From positions 1 to 5,216 of the forward strand of contig JAGXHS010000161.1 in NCBI GenBank assembly GCA_024636075.1: a stretch of 5,216 nucleotides of DNA, read 5' to 3'. Of the stretch, positions 1 through 4,301 are shown one piece after another. Each line of letters starts with the position of its first letter. The first letter of the stretch is position 1. The notes under the pieces are model-generated. The model saw only the letters and a program-made list of their open reading frames with translations, was not told the DNA's origin and did no database searches. The DNA comes from Propionibacteriaceae bacterium. GTDB lineage: Bacteria; Actinomycetota; Actinomycetes; Propionibacteriales; Propionibacteriaceae. The position numbers were made by a program, and so were the translations under genes.

Positions 1-295
1 ACTGGACCCTGCTCCCCACCCTCACACCCCGCTGAAATCCGAAGCGCCCTCAAAGGGACAATCGGTGGGCTGCCCCACGCAGCTGTTGCTGGTCCGAGAG
101 GCAAGGTTGCGGTCGGCTTGACCCGGCCTTGAGGATCGACCTTCAGAATGGACAACATGGACACGAACCGACGCCGTGGGCGTCTTGACCAGGAAGCCAT
201 GCCAGTGACACGACTCTGGCCATCGTCTCCGTCGAGCAGCGCTTCGTCAGCAGCCGTGCTGAGCCATATCGTCGAGGTCGAGGTCGACATGAGGG
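1..295. other. unassigned left-edge region
   Basis: I can support no gene here. On the plus strand a frame is open from the left edge to a stop at 130-132 (43 codons). On the minus strand a frame is open from ATG codons at 300 and 290 down to the left edge (about 100 codons). Neither translation is recognisable to me, and the minus frame shows only a weak G/C preference at third codon positions, unlike the formaldehyde dehydrogenase gene at the other end. A partial gene reading off the left edge cannot be excluded. I see no clear hairpin, promoter or RNA gene. Confidence 0.4.
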
Positions 296-400
296 GCATG
301 GACCCGCGCCGAGACCAGGTGGATGTGGGGCAACACCGATCCCAGCGCAAGGCCACGAGCCCTTGCATCAACGACCCACCACGCTCAACTACGAGTAGCC
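296..400 (-). mobile_element. ISL3-family IS remnant, internally deleted right end
   Basis: Positions 331-400 match 2500-2570, the right end of the complete ISL3 element in this window, at 67 of 71 aligned positions (three substitutions and one single-base gap). A weaker match continues leftward to about 321. Immediately to the left, 296-317 is identical over 22 bases to 2292-2313, which lies inside that element's transposase gene. In the complete element these two blocks are about 180 bases apart, so the remnant has lost that interval. No left end or transposase frame is recognisable. The outer tip, matching GGCTACTCGTAGTTGA on the minus strand, is at 400, so the remnant's outside faces the membrane protein gene. 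It is a dead fragment of a relative or an older copy of the element, not the same insertion. Confidence 0.8.
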
Positions 401-470
401 CACAACCGCCGCCGCATCTGGGCGTGGACGCCGATTTCGGGGTGTTCCGCCAAGCGTAGGACGAACTTTG

Positions 471-476
471 AGAGGA
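471..476 (+). promoter_or_regulatory. Shine-Dalgarno site that decides the DUF4395-like start
   Basis: AGAGGA lies eight bases before the ATG at 485 but only two bases before the ATG at 479. The 8-base spacing is normal, so 485 is preferred. The reading frame stays open upstream to about 323, but that stretch is ISL3 remnant sequence and is not expected to be part of the protein. Confidence 0.6.
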
Positions 477-484
477 CAATGAAA

Positions 485-1063
485 ATGGCAAGACTAAGTG
501 CCTTTGCAGAAATTAACCTAAACAAACAAGGTTTTGAGAAACTTGACAAGGATACAAAAGCACGCATCGCTTGGCCGCTGCGGTTCACGCCCGCCGTAGG
601 CACCACCTTGATTGTGATCGGATTAATCTTGCAGTCACCCATTTGGCTTGGGTCACTGGCACTTGTTGCCCTCAGCGGAGCACTACTTCCCGATGCCATG
701 ATTATTGATCTGATTTACAATTTCGGCGTTCGACACCTAGTTCACGCCCCAGCCCTGCCGTCAACACCAAGGCCCCGACAGTTTTCCTACCTTCTTTCCT
801 CTGTCTTGTTGTCGGGTTCAGCTGTTTCCTTCCATTACGGACTCCCGGTGATTGGGTTAGTCTTGGGGGCACTTGTCGTCGCAGGAGGCACAATCCTTGC
901 CACCACGCTCTGGTGTCTTGGATCGTGGTGTTACAGGATGATTTTTCGGCATGCAGCGCGACCGACTGGGACCCACGCAGACTGTAGCCCTGCGGACGAG
1001 ACTGGACTGCGGTCGTCATCGCTGACCACGACTCATAGAACTGGTGACAAGAACACCTCGTAA
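485..1063 (+). CDS. DUF4395-like small integral membrane protein
   Basis: A 192-residue protein with a charged, lysine-rich start (residues 1-28) and four likely membrane segments at about 35-50, 52-69, 100-117 and 119-143. Between the two pairs is a loop with the motif RHLVHAPALPSTPRPRQF (83-100), followed by a second hydrophobic hairpin ending in CLGSWCY (144-150). From memory, DUF4395 proteins have this plan: two hydrophobic hairpins, a central R-P-rich linker of the type PRPxxF, and a closing CLGC-type motif. Here the second Cys of that motif is Ser147, with a Cys at 149 instead. The function of the family is unknown to me; some members sit near thiol or sulfur-transfer genes, but no such neighbour is visible here. 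The polar tail after residue 155 looks unstructured and may come from frame extension. A hand count gives about 48% G+C over 481-720 (35% over 481-540), with AAA, AAT and TTT-type codons unlike the neighbours, which suggests horizontal acquisition. It is flanked by ISL3 sequences on both sides. Start chosen by Shine-Dalgarno spacing; ATG 479 is the alternative. Confidence 0.62.
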   Translation: MARLSAFAEINLNKQGFEKLDKDTKARIAWPLRFTPAVGTTLIVIGLILQSPIWLGSLALVALSGALLPDAMIIDLIYNFGVRHLVHAPALPSTPRPRQFSYLLSSVLLSGSAVSFHYGLPVIGLVLGALVVAGGTILATTLWCLGSWCYRMIFRHAARPTGTHADCSPADETGLRSSSLTTTHRTGDKNTS

Positions 1064-1135
1064 ACGGGGTCCCACCTCGTCACAAGGCATCCAACCATTG
1101 AGAAAAATGTGCGATCCCTCATGGCGGGGCTCGTC

Positions 1136-1161
1136 GGCTATTCGCATTTGACCGTGGTGCC
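1136..1161 (+). repeat. ISL3 left terminal inverted repeat
   Basis: Begins GGCTATTCG and ends GTGGTGCC. It pairs with the reverse complement of 2545-2570 at 19 of 26 positions, with identical blocks GGCTA, TCG, TTGA and GTGGTG. The transposase stop codon is only nine bases inside the repeat, as expected for a compact IS. Confidence 0.75.
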
Positions 1162-1169
1162 TTGGCTGG

Positions 1170-2509
1170 TCAACGGTGTCGCTGCGCCCGGTGGGCGCTG
1201 CGTAGCAGGATACGGGCTTGGTAGTGTTCGTTGTTGCGGTAGCCCCGTTCGGTGCGTTTGATGTGCTTGATCGCGGTGATCGCGGTGATCGCGGCCTCGG
1301 TGCGAGCGTTGGTGACCCTGCTGGCGATGAACACCTCGATGGCCGGCCACCAAGTGTTCAGGGTGTCCCACAGTCGGCTGGTCTCGGGGGTGTCGGCTGC
1401 TGTGACCCAACCTTCGAGGCGGGTTCGGGCGACCCGGGCGGCGTCGAGGGTGGTGGCCTTCAGGACGAGCCTGAGGCCTTCCTTGACGCCCCAGGCGGCG
1501 CCGAGTTCGCCGGTGGGGTCGTCGGTGGCGAAGACTTCTTCGAGTCGATCGCGGGCCTGGGCCGAGAGGGTGTCGTCACCGCGGAGCAGCAGCGTCCGGT
1601 GTGCCCAGGCGGGGTCGATGGTGCGGCCGCGACGCTGTTGGTGTTCCTGGACGAGGCGTTGCCGCACCCGGGTCAGGCACAGGTTCGCCAACTGGACCAG
1701 GTGGAACGGGTCGACCGCGATCCCGGCTGTCGGCAGGGCTGTGGTGATCGCCTTCTTGAACGCGGCCGAGGGGTCGATCGCCACGATCTGGATCCGGTCC
1801 CGCCACGCGTGGCTGCGGGCGTCGAGCCAGGCCTCGACGGCTGTGCTGTGGCGGCCGTCGACCACACCCAACACCTGACCGGATGCCACGTTGACCAGGG
1901 TCGTCATCCACGGTTCCACCCGCCCTGATCAGGGTCCCGGAACCACCGCACCCTGCGATAGCGGTGCTCATCGATCCCGAGCTGGGTGACGTGCAGACGC
2001 TCGACGTCGGGCAGCACGAGCGCGGCGGCGTTCACGCAGCGTTGCGCTGTCCACCAAGCCACCCAATGGTCCCGGGCGACCTGGTCGACCGGCTGTCCCT
2101 GATCGATCACCGCGGACAGCAGCGCCGTCCGCAGCCGAGTCGTGCACCGGGCCCGCAGCGGCAACTCACCCGTGGTCTGGATGAACGTCTTACGCGGGCA
2201 CGCCCGCTCGCCGCACACCAGCCGAGGCTTACCCACGACCAGCTCCAGGCGGCCCGCGTGCGGCATGTCCTTCACCCGCTGCCGACACCACGCATGGACC
2301 CGCGCCGAGACCACCCCACACTCAGGGCAGCCGTCAGCGATCCTGTCGGCCTGGACGACCACCCGTCGACCACCCAGCAGGAGGTCTATGGTGTCGATCA
2401 CGTGGTAGTTGGGCAGGTTGAAGATCACGCTCGCAGCATCACGCAGCGAGCACATAGGCTCGGTCACAGCTCGTGGTCCTTGTCCGGGCGGATGCGTCGC
2501 AACACCCAT
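1170..2509 (-). pseudogene. ISL3-family transposase, frameshifted
   Basis: A DDE-type transposase read in two frames. The first part (2509 to 1904) carries the N-terminal zinc-finger region, with CPEC (residues 40-43), VSARVHAW and later CGERAC. It then has the segment LGIDEHRYRRVRWF, which holds the first catalytic Asp in the usual ISL3 position. This frame stops just after DPDQGGWNRG. The second part (from 1919 to 1170) continues the family sequence with EPWMTTLVNVASGQVLGVVD, then VAIDPSAAFKK and VDPFHLVQLAN (second catalytic Asp region), and ends with TEAAITAI and RTERGYRNNEHYQAR, where the last acidic residue is expected. The two frames overlap only over about 1907-1929. Moving between them needs a -1 step, consistent with loss of one base in or near the G-rich run CAGGGCGGG. 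Programmed frameshifting is not characteristic of ISL3 and no A-rich slippery heptamer is present, so I call it inactivated. The true start may be ATG 2455 (MCSLRDAASVIF), which looks more like the family N-terminus than ATG 2509; neither has a good ribosome binding site. Confidence 0.88.
1269..1294. repeat. 9-bp tandem repeat inside the transposase gene
   Basis: GATCGCGGT is repeated almost three times. On the minus strand it encodes the repeating peptide A-I-T-A-I-T-A-I just before K-H-I-K-R-T. Being a multiple of three it keeps the frame; it probably reflects a replication-slippage expansion of an ITA unit near the C-terminal catalytic region. Confidence 0.7.
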
Positions 2510-2544
2510 CCCAGCGCAAGGCCCCGAGCCCTTGCATCAAACGA

Positions 2545-2570
2545 CCCACCACTCTCAACTACGAGTAGCC
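2545..2570 (-). repeat. ISL3 right terminal inverted repeat
   Basis: Read on the minus strand it begins GGCTACTCGTAGTTGA and ends GTGGTGGG. It is the upstream (transposase 5') end of the element. Just inside it, GCAAGG (2516-2521) and CCTTGC (2530-2535) form a small inverted repeat that is also kept in the remnant at 296-400, so it is probably part of the end structure or of the transposase promoter region. Confidence 0.8.
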
Positions 2571-2782
2571 CGATTGGGTGGCCTTGTCAGAGGCATATGG
2601 AGGTTCTCTGAGGCCCCTCGTGGAACATGCCTGGAACAACGAACGAATTGGCGCCGCTGGGCCGGTGCGTTCTGCGCTGATCCGAGCTGTTCCCGAGCGT
2701 CGTGTGCACCGCTTGATGGCGCTGGTGGAGCTGGGCTCTCGCTTGGGCTGGCGATGCTGGAGTTTCGTCATACGGTTTTGTC
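2571..2782. other. unassigned region between ISL3 and the RHH gene
   Basis: No gene I can support. A plus-strand frame from GTG 2578 is open to 2838 and overlaps the start of the ribbon-helix-helix gene; its product is arginine-rich and unrecognised. TGGAACA occurs twice (2621-2627 and 2632-2638), an 11-base spacing, which could be a protein-binding repeat. The stretch may be the 3' end of a gene cut by the ISL3 insertion or rearrangement, or the regulatory region of the downstream gene. Confidence 0.35.
2771..2776 (+). promoter_or_regulatory. possible -10 element for a leaderless RHH transcript
   Basis: TACGGT fits the actinobacterial TANNNT -10 pattern. It ends six bases before the GTG at 2783, the spacing expected if transcription starts at the first base of the start codon. 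No Shine-Dalgarno sequence lies at a useful distance; the nearest GGAG (2759-2762) is 20 bases away. No convincing -35 hexamer is seen. Leaderless mRNAs are common in actinobacteria, but here this is an inference from spacing alone. Confidence 0.35.
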
Positions 2783-3016
2783 GTGGCGAGCGAAGAGCAG
2801 GTCCAGAAGTGGGCCGGCGAGGCCGAGGCTGGCTATGACGTGGCTGACTTGAAGCGCCGCGGGCGCGGGCGCCCTGGACGTGGGGGCGAGCCGATGCAGG
2901 TCGTCGCCGTTCGGTTCACGGCCGAGGAGCTCGAAGCCTTGGACGCCGCCGCCGAACGCCACCATCTGAGCAGGTCAGAGGCGATCAGGACCGCAGTGGC
3001 CGAGTATGCGGTGTGA
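2783..3016 (+). CDS. ribbon-helix-helix (CopG/Arc-type) DNA-binding protein, probable antitoxin
   Basis: A 77-residue protein. The N-terminal part (1-23, EEQVQKWAGEAEAGYDVADL) is acidic and probably helical. A basic linker KRRGRGRPGRG (24-34) contains an AT-hook-like GRP core. The C-terminal ribbon-helix-helix fold follows: strand MQVVAVRF (38-45), helix TAEELEALDAAAERH (46-60), turn LSRS and helix EAIRTAVAEY (66-75). Such proteins dimerise through the strand, insert it into the DNA major groove and usually autoregulate a toxin-antitoxin pair or plasmid gene. No same-strand toxin gene follows: the next gene is convergent and starts its 3' end 38 bases downstream. It may therefore be an orphan antitoxin, a solitary regulator, or one half of a pair that lost its toxin. 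Start GTG 2783 gives the family-typical N-terminus and fits a leaderless transcript. The fold is clear; the antitoxin role is inferred. Confidence 0.82.
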   Translation: MASEEQVQKWAGEAEAGYDVADLKRRGRGRPGRGGEPMQVVAVRFTAEELEALDAAAERHHLSRSEAIRTAVAEYAV

Positions 3017-3054
3017 GGGATACGGAAGCGATCTGGGCGCGGCACTGCACATCG

Positions 3055-3540
3055 TCAATGAGCCAGCAGTGCTGCCAGCTCTCGGTCGGGGCTGATGTGG
3101 CGCTTGTAGAGCGGGCTGCATGGGACACGCGACAGGCGCAGCGACAGGTCGAGAAGGTCGAGCTCCGGGTGCGACTGGCGATGGGCGTGAGCGAGGAAGG
3201 CGAACTCGTTCAGCGACCCGACCCGGCTGCGGTTGTTGGTGGCAGCCAAAGTGCAGGGCCGCATGTGGGCGAGTTCCTGCTCGATCACGTCCGCCGGCAC
3301 CTGAAGTGCCTTGAGCATTCCAGTGAGGTGATCCGGGAATCGTGCGAGCAGGGTCGACGCAGGCGCCAAGGGCATCGCCAGTGGCAGGAGGGTTCGGTCG
3401 CTCATCAGCAGGGCGACTTGGCGTGGTCGCCAGGGCAAGGCGGTGGCGTACCAGTCGCCGAGGAGGGTGGTGGACTGGTCGTCGCTCGCCTCGCCCGGTC
3501 CGATGCGGTCGAGAAGTTTCCGGGTCGCCCTCACGATCAT
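3055..3540 (-). CDS. DUF6933-like protein of unknown function
   Basis: A 161-residue soluble protein beginning MIVRATRKLLDRIG. It contains STTLLGDWYATAL (23-35), a hydrophobic strand ending in the turn MSDRTLLPLAMPLAP (46-60), an IEQELAHM segment (86-93) and NRSRVGSLNEFA (103-114). From memory, this order (an opening MIIR-T-KLL, an LGDWYA block, a T-L-P-V/L block, and a closing NRS-GS-N-FA motif) is that of DUF6933. No enzyme residues, signal peptide or membrane segment are evident and no function is established to my knowledge. ATG 3540 overlaps the stop codon of the AbiEii-like gene upstream by one base (TGATG), and an alternative GTG at 3543 gives a four-base overlap. There is no good ribosome binding site of its own: GGGAGG (complement of 3562-3567) is over 20 bases away. 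Translation therefore probably depends on the upstream gene. The reading frame is intact. Third-position G+C is high, so it matches the host better than the membrane protein gene does. Confidence 0.68.
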   Translation of the reverse strand: MIVRATRKLLDRIGPGEASDDQSTTLLGDWYATALPWRPRQVALLMSDRTLLPLAMPLAPASTLLARFPDHLTGMLKALQVPADVIEQELAHMRPCTLAATNNRSRVGSLNEFAFLAHAHRQSHPELDLLDLSLRLSRVPCSPLYKRHISPDRELAALLAH

Positions 3541-4025
3541 CACTGGTCGATCATGCCTTGACCTCCCGGCTGTGCGCTGCCACTTCCCGCTCGCAGGGCG
3601 GGGCCGAGTGCGCCTCGGACTGTGGAGATCGCGGTCTGGTAGGTGGTGAACGGCGGGTGGGTGCTGGGCGTCTTCGGCATTTGCCTGTCATAGGCGTCGG
3701 CCCAACCGCGAGCGGGTTCGATGAGCGCGGACGGAATGGTGATGCGTCGGAGCCGTTGCTGTGTGCGCAGGGCCTCGATGAGCGTCTGCTCGTCGAAGGG
3801 GAGTTGGTCGACGATCATCGCGAGGTCGTACAGGTCGCGGTATCGCGTGGATGGTCCGCTTCCGTAGGTGGCGTACATGGCGCTCAGCTTGTCGGCGATC
3901 GGGTAGAGCCACAATTCGCGCTCAATCTTCAGTGAGGCACCTCGGGGTGCGCGTTGACTCACGAGAAACCCCCGCATCGCTTGATACGCTGCCCGCGAAA
4001 TTGGGGCCGGGCTGGCTCCACCCAC
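3540..4025 (-). pseudogene. AbiEii/AbiGii-type nucleotidyltransferase toxin, C-terminal fragment
   Basis: From residue 38 of the frame starting at GTG 4025 the sequence is typical of the AbiEii toxin family: LWLYPIADKLSAMYATYG (38-55), then STRYRDLYDLAMIV (59-72), the conserved ADK...R-x-x-D-L-x-D-L region. An alpha-helical C-terminal part follows. Complete AbiEii proteins are near 300 residues and begin with a nucleotidyltransferase domain carrying G-S and D-x-D motifs; here that half is missing. Residues 1-35 (GGASPAPISRAAYQ...) do not resemble the family, and none of the three minus-strand frames upstream to about 4300 restores it. The break lies near 3920-3940; one base may also be missing there, since EVP directly precedes in another frame before reaching a stop. 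AbiEii normally pairs with an AbiEi antitoxin in type IV toxin-antitoxin phage-exclusion systems; no AbiEi-like gene is visible. The fragment cannot catalyse nucleotide transfer and is probably a relic, although it may still be translated and so couple to the DUF6933 gene. Confidence 0.72.
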
Positions 4026-4180
4026 CCGAACCCTGGCACTGGGCCCCCCGATGGAGTCAGCTCCGGCACAGTATGTTCACTGCAGCCCCACGACCACTCC
4101 TACCGGTGTGCGAACGCACCGCTCGCCGAACAGGCCCAATCCGGCTGGCCGACGTCGAGAAGCTGGCCCCATTCAGAGAC

Positions 4181-4223
4181 AGTTGTGTGGACCGACCCAC
4201 CTTTCGGGTCGGTCCACACAACT
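4181..4223 (-). terminator. perfect 18-bp hairpin, probable terminator of the formaldehyde dehydrogenase gene
   Basis: AGTTGTGTGGACCGACCC (4181-4198) and its exact reverse complement (4206-4223) flank a 7-base loop ACCTTTC. The hairpin begins 79 bases past the dehydrogenase stop codon, and no plus-strand gene ends nearby, so termination of the minus-strand gene is the simplest role. No U-rich run follows on either strand, which is common for actinobacterial terminators. A binding site or a mobile-element end are alternatives. The rest of 4026-4301 holds no gene I can support. Confidence 0.6.
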
Positions 4224-4301
4224 GCGTCTTCTACAACCCTGTCCCGGACGTCCCGGTGTCATGGGCCCTGCACTGCCGGGATTCGGGCGGGTCACTGGTT
4301 G

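Larger units (their letters stand above)
1136..2570 (-). mobile_element. ISL3-family insertion sequence, about 1435 bp
   Basis: The element is bounded by 26-bp imperfect terminal inverted repeats (19 of 26 positions match) and contains one minus-strand transposase gene that fills it. Its length fits the usual 1.3-1.5 kb of ISL3 elements. ISL3 elements typically make 8-bp target duplications, but the flanks GGCTCGTC (1128-1135) and CGATTGGG (2571-2578) do not match. So either the flanks have rearranged or diverged since insertion, or an end is misplaced by a few bases. The transposase is frameshifted, so this copy is probably not autonomous, although its ends could still be used by an active relative. 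Its right end is repeated in the remnant at 296-400. Confidence 0.85.

Noticed and set aside
323..484. N-terminal extension of the membrane protein gene
   Set aside because: The extra codons are ISL3 remnant DNA, and the Shine-Dalgarno spacing favours ATG 485.
1269..1294. Tandem repeat as a CRISPR-like or regulatory array
   Set aside because: The unit is 9 bp with no spacers and is in frame within the transposase gene.
1218..1928. Long plus-strand open frames across the transposase region
   Set aside because: They are antisense to a well-recognised ISL3 transposase, and their products are low-complexity, as expected of shadow frames in G+C-rich DNA.
1904..1930. Programmed -1 frameshifting to make the full transposase
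   Set aside because: There is no A-rich slippery heptamer or clear stimulatory structure, and ISL3 elements normally encode one continuous transposase.
3042..3072. GCACTGC...GCAGTGC inverted repeat between the convergent RHH and DUF6933 genes as a bidirectional terminator
   Set aside because: The stem is only 7 bp with a 17-base loop, lies partly in the DUF6933 coding region and has no U-rich run.
3013..3561. Plus-strand frame overlapping the RHH stop codon (GTGA), which could look like a coupled toxin gene
   Set aside because: It lies antisense to the DUF6933 gene along almost its whole length, and the translation is unlike any toxin I know. The minus-strand gene has the family motifs.
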